From Bacteroidota bacterium (GTDB taxonomy: Bacteria > Bacteroidota > Kryptoniia > Kryptoniales > JAKASW01): a stretch of 8,405 nucleotides of DNA. Shown piece after piece: positions 1-7,345 of the stretch (positions within the stretch are counted from its first letter, which is position 1; each line of letters starts with the position of its first letter). Position numbers and translations under genes: made by a program. The stretch lies in assembly GCA_021796055.1 (NCBI GenBank), contig JAJYOS010000244.1:1-8405 (forward strand), read 5' to 3'. Below the pieces are notes generated by a model that was not told where the DNA came from, did not search any database, and saw only the letters and a program-made list of their open reading frames with translations.

Positions 1-449
1 ATCTGGTTTTAGACCCCGAAACAAGCCTGACCTGGAGCGTATCAGTCCAGGGTTCGGGGTGACGTGTGAATTGAAATTGAGCCACTACCAGCTTTTGGGA
101 TAGTCTATTGCGCAACCGAAAGGCTTGAAATGGTGGGGAAACATGAATCATTGCTACTGGTCAGATTGCAGATGAGATCCTTCCCGTGCGCCTGTCCAAC
201 GACCTCCTCGGTCTGCTGGCGTAGGGCTTTTGACCCGTCCGGCATGTAATTAAGAGGGTCGTCAAGGTTGCCGGGAGTACTGAGGTCAGAGATTTGTTGG
301 CCAGGCCTTACCGACCCTGTCCGATCTCAGGCATCGTTCTTTGTTTCCAAAAGAAAGTGCTGCAACGCGCTATAGGAAAGGTCCTCTCGTAAACGCAGGC
401 GAGCAAGAGTCACCGACTTTTTCCAATCGCTATTGCGGTACTGACTTAC
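1..449. other. Gene-free region downstream of the kinase gene
   Basis: I see no supportable gene in this stretch. Open frames on both strands are short, lack Shine-Dalgarno sequences and resemble no family I know. The longest is a minus-strand frame open from 326 down to a TAG at 105-107, with its only ATG at 243-245, giving 46 residues. The stretch holds a nested palindromic repeat at 11-63 and a sequence at 65-89 that recalls an IS21-type end. The kinase gene ends at 450 reading into this region, yet I find no GC-rich hairpin followed by a T-run on the minus strand that would stop its transcript. The look is of eroded intergenic DNA, perhaps with mobile-element debris. Confidence 0.6.
11..63. 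repeat. Nested palindrome, REP-like dispersed repeat
   Basis: The outer arms ACCCCGAA (13-20) and TTCGGGGT (53-60) are perfect inverted repeats. Inside them is a second perfect pair, CCTGGA (31-36) and TCCAGG (46-51), around a 9-nt loop. The flanks, starting AGACCCCGAAACAAG and ending TTCGGGGTGAC, look like the short dispersed palindromes of the type CCTGAAACAAGTTCAGG that occur in intergenic DNA of many bacteria. Here about 27 nt with their own hairpin lie between the halves. The symmetry is seen directly; membership of a repeat family is inferred, because only one copy is in the window. It has no T-tract, so a terminator role is unlikely. Confidence 0.5.
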
Positions 450-3400
450 TCAGTCTTGGTCGTTCAGGATTTCATGGACCGTCGTCAGTAGCATTTCGCC
501 CGTGAACGGCTTGCCGAGAAATCCGTCGATTTGGTCCGGAATTATACCCGTTGCTTCCTGTTGAAAACCGCTGGTCGCGATTATCTTAGCAGCGGTTTCC
601 ATACGGCGGAGCGCAGGTATAGCCGATTTGCCATCGAGGACCGGCATCATGTTATCTATAATCACGAGTTTAATCTTCCCCATGTTCTTAGCAAACACAG
701 CGATCGCCTCGGCGCCATCTCTGGCAACAACCACTTTATAACCGTAAGCTTCCAATGTCGCTCTGGCTATTTCACGTATAGAAGATTCATCATCCACGAC
801 CAAAATGAGTTCTCCGTGTCCGACGAATCGATCCATATCGAACTCTATCGGCGTACCGGGTTCGACAAGGTCGGTCGCGGGCAAGAAAACCTTGAATGAG
901 GATCCCCTGTTAATCTCACTGTACACATTGAGAAATCCGCCGTGGCCTTTAACCAATGCCAGGGCAGTAGAAAGTCCAAGTCCTGTTCCCTTGCCGATCT
1001 CCTTCGTAGTGAAGAAGGGTTCAAATATCTTGTCAAGAAGATTTGGCGGTATCCCTCTCCCTGAGTCTTTTACCGTGATTACGACGTACTTCCCCTTTTT
1101 CGCGTCTATGTTTATCTTCGCAAGATCTTCGTTTAGCACCACATTGTCAGCAGTGACTTCCAGGACACCACCATCCGGCATCGCATCTCTGGCGTTGACA
1201 CACAAGTTTAGTAAGACCTGATGTATCTGTGTAGCATCTCCCATAACGGTCCACAAGTCCTTCGGCACCGACTGCTGAATCAGGATCGACTTCTGGAAAG
1301 TTTCCGTAGCGATGTTCACGATCTCCCTAATGACATGTCTCGGTTGTAACACCAAACGGTCGCCTTGGGCCCCGCGTCCGAACATCAGAACTTGTCTGAC
1401 CATGTCGGCGCCGCGCTTTGCGCTCGACTCAAGAGCTTGAAGGATCTTCTCACTATCCTCGTCGGTCAGCTTCAGTTTAAGAGTCCTCACTGCCATCATA
1501 ATCGGAGAGAGAACGTTATTCAGGTCGTGGGCTATTCCGCCTGCCAATGTTCCTATGCTTTCCAGGCGCTGGGCTCGCATAAATTGAGCCTCGAGTTTCT
1601 TCTTCTCCGTTACATCCGTACACACCTGCATAATGGATTTCGGATTTCCGTCGCCATCGTAGAGAAGCTTCCATCTGCAATCAAGGACGACTTCGGCTCC
1701 CGCTCGATTCGATCTGACGACTTCCCCCGACCACTCTCCCTCCTTCAACACTGATTCCCGGGCAAAAGACAGAGGGAAGAAAGACAAATTCCGGTACAAG
1801 TCGGAGAGCTTTTTCCCCAACGCTTCTTCACTGGTCCAGCCGAATATTTTGTACGCAGCCTGGTTCCAAAACATTATCGTGCCGTCTATCGCTTCCAGGA
1901 TCACCGCATCCTGGGTCTTATTAAGAAGAGCTGCCTGTTCCAGTATCTTTTCATCCGATTGTTTTCTCTCTATTGCTGCCGCGATCTGTCCGGACAGAAG
2001 AGACAAAATATTTTCCTCTTCGTTTCCGAACTTTGTGACCGGCGAATAGTTCTCTATTCCGATGATACCAATCGTACCTGAACCGGTCTTTAAAGGCACT
2101 CCGATCCAATCGGTCGGCATCTTGCGGCCTACTACCTGTTCCTCTCTCTCACCGAGCTCCCTGGCCTCGTTGATAGTAAGAATCGATGGGTTCCCGCTTA
2201 GCATTACCTGTTCATTGAATGCATCTATACCCGGGTGCTTGCCTGGAAGATTGTAAAGCTCATTCGTGTAAAAAGGATAGACCAGTTCTCCTGTCATTGC
2301 ATCACGGACACCGAGGTAGAAATTGTTTGTAGGAATCAAGTGATAGATGATGTCGTAAGTTTCTTTTGAAAACTCTCTGAGATTTTCAGTCGTGCGAGTT
2401 ATCTCACCGAGTCTGTACAGTGCTGCCTGCAGCATCTCCGAGCGCCTTCTCTCAGTCATATCCCTACCGACGCCTACAAAGCCGATGACCTGGCCGGTCT
2501 CTACGACCGCAGACAACGATAGATTTACTGGAACGCTCAAACCGCGCTTGGACAGCAAGTCCAGATCAATCACCGCTTGCTCCTCTTTTCCATCGAGGAC
2601 CCTATCCCGGTGCATCCGTATGAGATCTGGCTGCGGAGTAAGATCGAGAAGACTCTTCCCGACCATCTCGTTTTCGTTGTAACCCAGAAGTGCTGCCGCA
2701 CCGCCTCGCACAAGCTGAATATTCAGTATATCGTCCGTCCGGAACAGCACATCTCCCATGAATGTGACTGCCGATTTCATGGCATCATAAATCGTGTTTA
2801 CGATAATCTTGTGCCTGAACACGAAGTAAAGCGCGATCACAAGAGAAAGGAGCGACGACACAAAATAGATCCCAAGAGTTTTCGGAAAGAAAGCAACAAA
2901 AATTGATTCGGTGAACGGCCCAGGAAACAGGAGGAGCAAAAGTGCAAAACCGCCAATCAGCAGGTTTGATTTCTGACCCTTGTCTGAAAATCCCCTGAGG
3001 AAAGTGAAGAGCAAAGCAATGCCGATACTGAACACAACAGACATCCAGGTTACAAAGAAGAGATAACCCATCATGGATAGCCCTGCTCCCACGACCACCG
3101 GCTTCGGCAGCATACCGAGAAGTTCAAATGTATAACTGAACAACCCGCCAAAATAAACAAAGGTGAGCGTCACCGGCGAGCGGAGAAGCTCCTCGCGTCG
3201 AACCATCACAATCATAAAATGAAGGAAGAAGAACGGGAAAAGAGCGAAAAGAAATGCAGCAATTGCTGTTACGAGAGCGCCGACGTCGGATGATAGATGC
3301 GTCGTGGCCAGAAACCCGCAACTCCCGAATGCAACCAAGGAAATCACAAGGAACGCGTAGAACCGGACAATTGTGGTTTTTGCCCCCTTCAAATAGATGA

Positions 3401-3458
3401 TCAGCGCAAGGAGGAGGTTTGTTGCGGTGTAGCCTATCGAAACATACTTATAAAGCAC
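450..3458 (-). CDS. Membrane-bound hybrid sensor histidine kinase (7TM-PAS-GAF-PAS-HisKA-HATPase-REC)
   Basis: A 1002-residue inner-membrane sensor kinase that should autophosphorylate on a histidine and pass the phosphate to its own receiver domain. Residues 5-215 contain about seven hydrophobic helices, followed by PAS (about 226-336), GAF (about 345-498) and PAS (about 505-620). The dimerisation/phosphoacceptor helix follows with the H-box GGIAHDLNN (His644), of the type with GGIAHD(F/L)NN. The ATPase domain shows the N-box NLCVNARDAMP (Asn755), DSGRGIP (798-804), FEPFFTTK and GKGTGLGLS (822-830). The C-terminal receiver has the acidic pair Asp889/890, phosphoacceptor Asp935, Thr962 and Lys983, so every catalytic residue is present. 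The start is GTG at 3456-3458, with GAGGGAG 8 nt upstream. No partner regulator, Hpt or DNA-binding domain lies nearby, so signal and output are unknown. It is probably monocistronic and is divergent from the acetyltransferase gene. Confidence 0.96.
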   Translation of the reverse strand: MLYKYVSIGYTATNLLLALIIYLKGAKTTIVRFYAFLVISLVAFGSCGFLATTHLSSDVGALVTAIAAFLFALFPFFFLHFMIVMVRREELLRSPVTLTFVYFGGLFSYTFELLGMLPKPVVVGAGLSMMGYLFFVTWMSVVFSIGIALLFTFLRGFSDKGQKSNLLIGGFALLLLLFPGPFTESIFVAFFPKTLGIYFVSSLLSLVIALYFVFRHKIIVNTIYDAMKSAVTFMGDVLFRTDDILNIQLVRGGAAALLGYNENEMVGKSLLDLTPQPDLIRMHRDRVLDGKEEQAVIDLDLLSKRGLSVPVNLSLSAVVETGQVIGFVGVGRDMTERRRSEMLQAALYRLGEITRTTENLREFSKETYDIIYHLIPTNNFYLGVRDAMTGELVYPFYTNELYNLPGKHPGIDAFNEQVMLSGNPSILTINEARELGEREEQVVGRKMPTDWIGVPLKTGSGTIGIIGIENYSPVTKFGNEEENILSLLSGQIAAAIERKQSDEKILEQAALLNKTQDAVILEAIDGTIMFWNQAAYKIFGWTSEEALGKKLSDLYRNLSFFPLSFARESVLKEGEWSGEVVRSNRAGAEVVLDCRWKLLYDGDGNPKSIMQVCTDVTEKKKLEAQFMRAQRLESIGTLAGGIAHDLNNVLSPIMMAVRTLKLKLTDEDSEKILQALESSAKRGADMVRQVLMFGRGAQGDRLVLQPRHVIREIVNIATETFQKSILIQQSVPKDLWTVMGDATQIHQVLLNLCVNARDAMPDGGVLEVTADNVVLNEDLAKINIDAKKGKYVVITVKDSGRGIPPNLLDKIFEPFFTTKEIGKGTGLGLSTALALVKGHGGFLNVYSEINRGSSFKVFLPATDLVEPGTPIEFDMDRFVGHGELILVVDDESSIREIARATLEAYGYKVVVARDGAEAIAVFAKNMGKIKLVIIDNMMPVLDGKSAIPALRRMETAAKIIATSGFQQEATGIIPDQIDGFLGKPFTGEMLLTTVHEILNDQD

Positions 3459-3466
3459 GGCGCTAT

Positions 3467-3473
3467 CTCCCTC
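3467..3473 (-). promoter_or_regulatory. Ribosome-binding site of the hybrid kinase
   Basis: On the minus strand this reads GAGGGAG and lies 8 nt before the GTG at 3456-3458. Its strength and spacing decide for GTG as the initiation codon. It also shows that this genome uses Shine-Dalgarno initiation. Confidence 0.7.
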
Positions 3474-3496
3474 AACTTATAAGCAAAAATATCATT

Positions 3497-3502
3497 GAAG
3501 GA
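3497..3502 (+). promoter_or_regulatory. Candidate ribosome-binding site for the acetyltransferase long start
   Basis: GAAGGA lies 6 nt before the ATG at 3509. It is the only good Shine-Dalgarno match upstream of any in-frame ATG of the acetyltransferase gene; the ATGs at 3566, 3641 and 3644 have none. It favours the long reading, although the sequence of the resulting extension does not look like part of the family. Confidence 0.45.
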
Positions 3503-3508
3503 ATATAA

Positions 3509-4231
3509 ATGCCGCCGCGTCACTGTGCAACCAGGTGGGTATCGCGGATCACATTTCGTTCTCATATGGCGAATTACGCTCGCTGGAAGTTTCAATTCAC
3601 CGGATTTGTGAAAAGTTCAATTAAGCCATATCTTAGTTGCATGATGGACGATTTCAACAATCTGGAACTTCATGGACGACGAGTCACCTTACAGGCAATT
3701 AAGATCGGTGACGTGAATAAGCTTTACGCCATAATCCGAGACTCCCGCGAACACCTGGAGAAGTGGTTGCCGTGGGTCGACTTTATTCAGAGTCTCGAGG
3801 ATGAAAGACACATTATTGAGCAATGGATATATGATATGCAAATAAGGGCTGCTATCCATCTTTCTATAAAGGCAGAGGATGAAGTCGTGGGAATGGTAAG
3901 CACTGGCCAGATCGACTGGACAAATCAGCGCACAAGCATAGGTTACTGGATAAAGAAAGAGTCTGTCAGGCAGAATTTTGCGTCGGAGGCCACCGCTATC
4001 CTACTGACTTACCTGTTCGACAATTTAAGACTGCACCGAATTTTCATACAGGCAGCCACCGACAATGACGCAAGCAACGGTGTAATCAGAAAGCTCGGCT
4101 TCAAGATTGAAGGGGTCCTCAGAGAAAACGAAAGAATCAAAAACAGATTCCTCGACCATAACATATACGGCATGACAGAAATGGATTATGGTCAACTGAA
4201 GGACTCGCTGCATCCTTTCTTACACTTATAG
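3509..4231 (+). CDS. GNAT-family N-acetyltransferase, RimJ/RimL type
   Basis: A cytoplasmic acetyltransferase of the Acetyltransf_3 group, which moves acetyl from acetyl-CoA to an amine. Relatives acetylate N-termini of ribosomal proteins or small amines; the substrate here is unknown. From residue 54 the fold is typical: a first strand with HGRRVTLQAI, an acidic segment with EHLEKWLPWVD, the central strand pair around VVGMVSTGQIDW and TSIGYWI (143-148), then SEATAILLTYLFDNLRLHRIFI and the late motif NGVIRKLGFKIEGVLRE. The usual CoA pyrophosphate loop (Q/R-x-x-G-x-G/A) reads VRQNFA at 153-158, so Asn156 replaces the conserved glycine. Family members normally begin near residue 45 or 46 (ATG at 3641 or 3644), giving about 195 residues. 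The first 44 residues are basic, rich in Trp and Cys, and resemble nothing, but only the 3509 ATG has a Shine-Dalgarno. Family is certain; the start is not. Confidence 0.9.
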   Translation: MPPRHCATRWVSRITFRSHMANYARWKFQFTGFVKSSIKPYLSCMMDDFNNLELHGRRVTLQAIKIGDVNKLYAIIRDSREHLEKWLPWVDFIQSLEDERHIIEQWIYDMQIRAAIHLSIKAEDEVVGMVSTGQIDWTNQRTSIGYWIKKESVRQNFASEATAILLTYLFDNLRLHRIFIQAATDNDASNGVIRKLGFKIEGVLRENERIKNRFLDHNIYGMTEMDYGQLKDSLHPFLHL

Positions 4232-4288
4232 TATCCCCTACAATCCCTACAGAGTAGCCCGACAAGCAGTCTCAGACAGTTACGAGTT

Positions 4289-4305
4289 TATGATCACAGA
4301 TCATA
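4289..4305. repeat. Small perfect palindrome across the fadE stop codon
   Basis: The plus strand reads TATGATC, ACA, GATCATA: 7-bp perfect arms with a 3-nt loop. It overlaps the fadE stop codon (4294-4296) in the 62-bp convergent gap. No T-run follows on either strand and the stem is AT-rich, so it is not a convincing intrinsic terminator. It could be a weak mRNA 3'-end hairpin or chance. Confidence 0.35.
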
Positions 4306-6087
4306 CCGGTCGGCATCAGCCAGTTTATCAGCGACGGCCCTACGGATGTAAGCTGAATTGATGGGTGTGTATTTCAACAGCCTGCGAATCGCAGTAAGGT
4401 AAGTTCGCAAAACATCACCCTCCGCAATTATCGCCAAAGCGGCTTTTGCATGGCTTTCAATTCTTTCTATTGCATCATAGACGAACGCTTGTGACATGTC
4501 GCCATACAAGTTCACATCTTTTCCGTTCCGCTCATACATTTTCCGAACGCGAAGAAGGATACTCTCCATCGCGTAAGCTTCCATGGCTATATCGCTGATG
4601 TGCCATATTACCTCCTGCTCGTGTTCCAGTTTGTCCATGTATTTCTGGAAAGCCGCTCCGGCAACCATCAGGCCTATTTTCTTTCCATTCGATGCAAGAT
4701 TGAGCTCCTCGGAAAGCGGTCCTTCGATTGACGATTCACCGGCAGAGAACGAAACCACTTCATCCATAAGCTTCTGAGCGGCGGCCATCAAAGGAAGTTC
4801 ACCCTTCATCGCCCGCCTTATCAGCATTGACGGAATAAGCAGCCTGTTTATTTCGTTCGTGCCTTCGAATATCCTGTTGATCCGGGAGTCGCGGTAAGGC
4901 CTCGCAACTGGATACTCTTCCGTATAACCATATCCCCCGAAAATCTGGACGCCTTCATCCGCGACGTAGTTTAGAATCTCGGAAGCATAAACTTTGATTA
5001 TGCTGCATTCGACAGCGTATTCCTCTATCCCCTTCAATGCCATCATGCCTGCATCCGGAGCTCCCTTGTCAAGATTTCCCAAAATTGAATCTATCAGCCC
5101 GGCAGTACGGTATACCATGGACTCGCCGGCAAAGGTCCTAATCGCCATCTCTCCCAGTTTATGTTTGATAATCCCAAATGAGCTAATTGGGACCCGGAAT
5201 TGCTTGCGGGTCTTTGCGTATTTCACCGATTCAGTTATTATTGCTTTGGCACCGCCGATTACACCGGCACCAAGCTTGAACCTTCCGATATTTAAAATGT
5301 TGAGAGCAACTCGGTGCCCTTTCCCAACTTCTCCGACAATGTTTTCTGCAGGGACCTCGACATTGTCAAGGTTCAATGCCCGGGTGGATGATCCTTTGAT
5401 CCCCATCTTCTTCTCTTCTTTGCCGAGGGAAATCCCCTTGTAGCCTTTTTCCAGGATGAAAGATGTAAACTTATCTCCGCCGACCTGTGCGAAAGTGATA
5501 TAGACGTCGGCAAAGCCTGCATTTGACAACCACATTTTTGATCCATTAAGAACGAACGACTTGCCGTCCGCAGCAGGCGTCGCGGTAGTCTTTGCGGAAA
5601 GCGCATCGCTACCTGATCCCGGCTCCGACAGCGAGTAAGAAGAGATCAATTCTGCAGTCGCAAATTTCGGCAAGTATTTCTTCTTCTGTTCTTCCGTGCC
5701 GAAGTACACGATCGGCAAAGTGCCGATTCCGGTATGCGCACCGTGGCTCACCGCGAAAGCTCCGGTCTTACCGAGATTCTCGGCAACCAGCATAGAGCTT
5801 GTCTTGTCCAATTCGAGCCCGCCGTATTCTTCAGGTATATCAACTGAGAGAAGTCCGATTTCGCCCGCCTTGCGAAGGAGTTTAACAGAAAGATCATAGT
5901 TAAGCTCTTCGAGCTTGTCGACGTTTGGCATCACCTCGTTGTCTACGAAATCCCTCGTAGTATCGGCGATCATCTTGTGTTGCTCAGTGAAATCTTCAGG
6001 AGTAAATACTTCATCGGGCTTCGTGTCTTCGATAAGAAAACTGCCACCCTTCTTGTAACTCAGACTTTGATTTGAACCCGCCTTCAT
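4294..6087 (-). CDS. fadE: Long-chain acyl-CoA dehydrogenase FadE (VLCAD-like)
   Basis: An FAD enzyme that catalyses the first beta-oxidation step, acyl-CoA to trans-2-enoyl-CoA, and passes electrons to an electron-transfer flavoprotein. Its 597 residues are about the length of Bacillus FadE and longer than ~380-residue short-chain enzymes, because of a C-terminal helical extension of about 170 residues as in VLCAD/ACAD9. Visible motifs are the N-terminal GGSFLIED and VFTPEDFTEQHKMI, typical of this subgroup; the FAD/substrate signature YSLSEPGSGSDA (151-162); KMWLSNAGFAD (184-194); TRKQFRVPI (293-301); GGYGYTEEYPVARPYRD; and RIFEGTNEINR, in which Glu408 is the expected catalytic base. The start ATG at 6085-6087 has AAGGGAG 6 nt upstream. 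It is the last gene of the fadN-fadA-fadE run, 76 nt after fadA. The intact active site makes function secure; chain-length preference is inferred from the family. Confidence 0.96.
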   Translation of the reverse strand: MKAGSNQSLSYKKGGSFLIEDTKPDEVFTPEDFTEQHKMIADTTRDFVDNEVMPNVDKLEELNYDLSVKLLRKAGEIGLLSVDIPEEYGGLELDKTSSMLVAENLGKTGAFAVSHGAHTGIGTLPIVYFGTEEQKKKYLPKFATAELISSYSLSEPGSGSDALSAKTTATPAADGKSFVLNGSKMWLSNAGFADVYITFAQVGGDKFTSFILEKGYKGISLGKEEKKMGIKGSSTRALNLDNVEVPAENIVGEVGKGHRVALNILNIGRFKLGAGVIGGAKAIITESVKYAKTRKQFRVPISSFGIIKHKLGEMAIRTFAGESMVYRTAGLIDSILGNLDKGAPDAGMMALKGIEEYAVECSIIKVYASEILNYVADEGVQIFGGYGYTEEYPVARPYRDSRINRIFEGTNEINRLLIPSMLIRRAMKGELPLMAAAQKLMDEVVSFSAGESSIEGPLSEELNLASNGKKIGLMVAGAAFQKYMDKLEHEQEVIWHISDIAMEAYAMESILLRVRKMYERNGKDVNLYGDMSQAFVYDAIERIESHAKAALAIIAEGDVLRTYLTAIRRLLKYTPINSAYIRRAVADKLADADRYDL

Positions 6088-6093
6088 GCTTGA

Positions 6094-6100
6094 CTCCCTT
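6094..6100 (-). promoter_or_regulatory. Ribosome-binding site of fadE
   Basis: On the minus strand this reads AAGGGAG and lies 6 nt before the fadE ATG (6085-6087). It sits in the 76-nt fadA-fadE gap, so fadE has its own strong initiation signal and does not depend on coupling to fadA. Confidence 0.7.
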
Positions 6101-6163
6101 CGTTTCCCAAATCGATTCGTCAGTTCTGTGAATGTTTAAGTTGTCCTAACTGGAATTCCTGCC

Positions 6164-7342
6164 TCAATCCAGATTTTCGAAAATGCCGGCTGCGCCCATG
6201 CCTCCGCCGATACACATCGTCACCATACCAAGCCTTGCTTTCCTTCGCTTCATCTCATGAAGCAAAGAAGCGGTCAGTTTGGCTCCAGTACAGCCCAACG
6301 GATGGCCAAGAGCAATGGCCCCGCCGTTTACATTTACCTTTTCTTCATCCATCCCAAGTTCGCGTACCACCGCCAGAGCCTGCGAAGCGAACGCCTCGTT
6401 CAACTCGACGATATCAATATCATCAAGCTCAAGCCCGGCAAGTTTAAGAGCCTTGGGTATCGCCTTCACCGGCCCGATACCCATTACTTCAGGCGGAACT
6501 CCCGCAACCGCAAACGAAACGAACTTCGCCAGCGGTTTCAATCCGAGCGTGTTCGCCATTTCGGCGCTCATCACTACCGAGGCAGCCGCGCCGTCGCTCA
6601 TCTGAGACGAATTGCCCGCCGTTACAGTTCCGCCCTCCATGAACGCAGGCTTCAGCAAAGATAGCCTTTCGAGTGTCGTGTCCTCGCGAGGACCTTCATC
6701 CACCTTAAAGGTGATTTCCTCCTGCGCCGACTTGCCATTCCTGCCAAATTTGCGTTTTACTTTCAGGGGAACGATTTCGTCCACAAATTTCCCGTTCTTA
6801 ATTGCGGAGACCGCCCTTTCATGACTTCGCAGCGAAAACTTGTCTTGATCCTGACGCGAGATATTGTATTGTTCTGCCACTCGCTCAGCGGTCAATCCCA
6901 TACTCAAATACGTTTCCGGACGGTTGTCGATCAAGCTCGGGTTGGGGACGACCTTGAAGCCGCCCATCGGCACGAGGCTCATTGTCTCGGTACCTCCGGC
7001 AATGATGATCTCGGCAAAGCCTGCCATTATCCTTTCGGAAGCCATTGCGATTGTCTGCAAACCGGAAGAACAAAATCTGTTTACCGTGGCTGCGGGCACA
7101 GAAACGGGCATGCCCGCACGCAGCGCAGAAACCCTGGCAACGTTCATCCCTTGTTCGGCTTCCGGCATCGCACAGCCCAGAAGGACATCGTCAACCATTT
7201 CCGGATCAAGTTTCGGCGTGCGCTCAATCGCTGCCCTAATCACTTCGGCGGCCATCTCGTCGGGCCTGAAATCTCGCAGAGCACCTTTCTTCGCTTTGCC
7301 GACGGCCGTTCTCACTGAGGTAACTATGACTGCATCATGCAT
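6164..7342 (-). CDS. fadA: Acetyl-CoA acyltransferase (3-ketoacyl-CoA thiolase) FadA
   Basis: The thiolase of the beta-oxidation cycle: it cleaves 3-ketoacyl-CoA with CoA to acetyl-CoA and a fatty acyl-CoA two carbons shorter. At 392 residues it has the usual thiolase length and is complete. The nucleophile is Cys91 in [11 protein letters not shown]. Other active-site elements are NEAF (315-318), His347 in [15 protein letters not shown], and Cys377 in [10 protein letters not shown] near the C-terminus. The GGTETMS segment (116-122) and the loop before GPREDTTLE are as in degradative thiolases. This context and the FadA-like sequence favour a degradative role over biosynthetic acetoacetyl-CoA formation. 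The gene begins 3 nt after the fadN stop, with its Shine-Dalgarno inside fadN, so the two are translationally coupled. Long open frames on the opposite strand here are shadows of codon bias. Confidence 0.97.
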   Translation of the reverse strand: MHDAVIVTSVRTAVGKAKKGALRDFRPDEMAAEVIRAAIERTPKLDPEMVDDVLLGCAMPEAEQGMNVARVSALRAGMPVSVPAATVNRFCSSGLQTIAMASERIMAGFAEIIIAGGTETMSLVPMGGFKVVPNPSLIDNRPETYLSMGLTAERVAEQYNISRQDQDKFSLRSHERAVSAIKNGKFVDEIVPLKVKRKFGRNGKSAQEEITFKVDEGPREDTTLERLSLLKPAFMEGGTVTAGNSSQMSDGAAASVVMSAEMANTLGLKPLAKFVSFAVAGVPPEVMGIGPVKAIPKALKLAGLELDDIDIVELNEAFASQALAVVRELGMDEEKVNVNGGAIALGHPLGCTGAKLTASLLHEMKRRKARLGMVTMCIGGGMGAAGIFENLD

Positions 7343-7345
7343 TTT

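Noticed and set aside
361..400. Sequence with GGAAAGGTCC, briefly considered as part of an RNase P or similar structural RNA
   Set aside because: The surrounding conserved blocks of RNase P, tmRNA, SRP and 6S RNA are absent and no cloverleaf or long pairing is visible.
408..422. AGTC-ACC-GACT followed by TTTTT on the plus strand, terminator-like
   Set aside because: The stem is only 4 bp and it points along the plus strand, while the adjacent kinase gene is transcribed on the minus strand. There is no gene for it to terminate.
805..1754. Plus-strand open frames of 120-140 codons opposite the kinase gene
   Set aside because: They are antisense to the ATPase, HisKA and receiver coding sequence, with no ribosome sites or recognisable protein sequence.
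3484..3491. TATTTTTG on the minus strand, matching the Bacteroidota promoter element TAnnTTTG ahead of the kinase gene
   Set aside because: The position would suit a short leader, but I find no matching upstream TTG element. The match lies in AT-rich sequence where chance hits are common, and the host phylum is not established.
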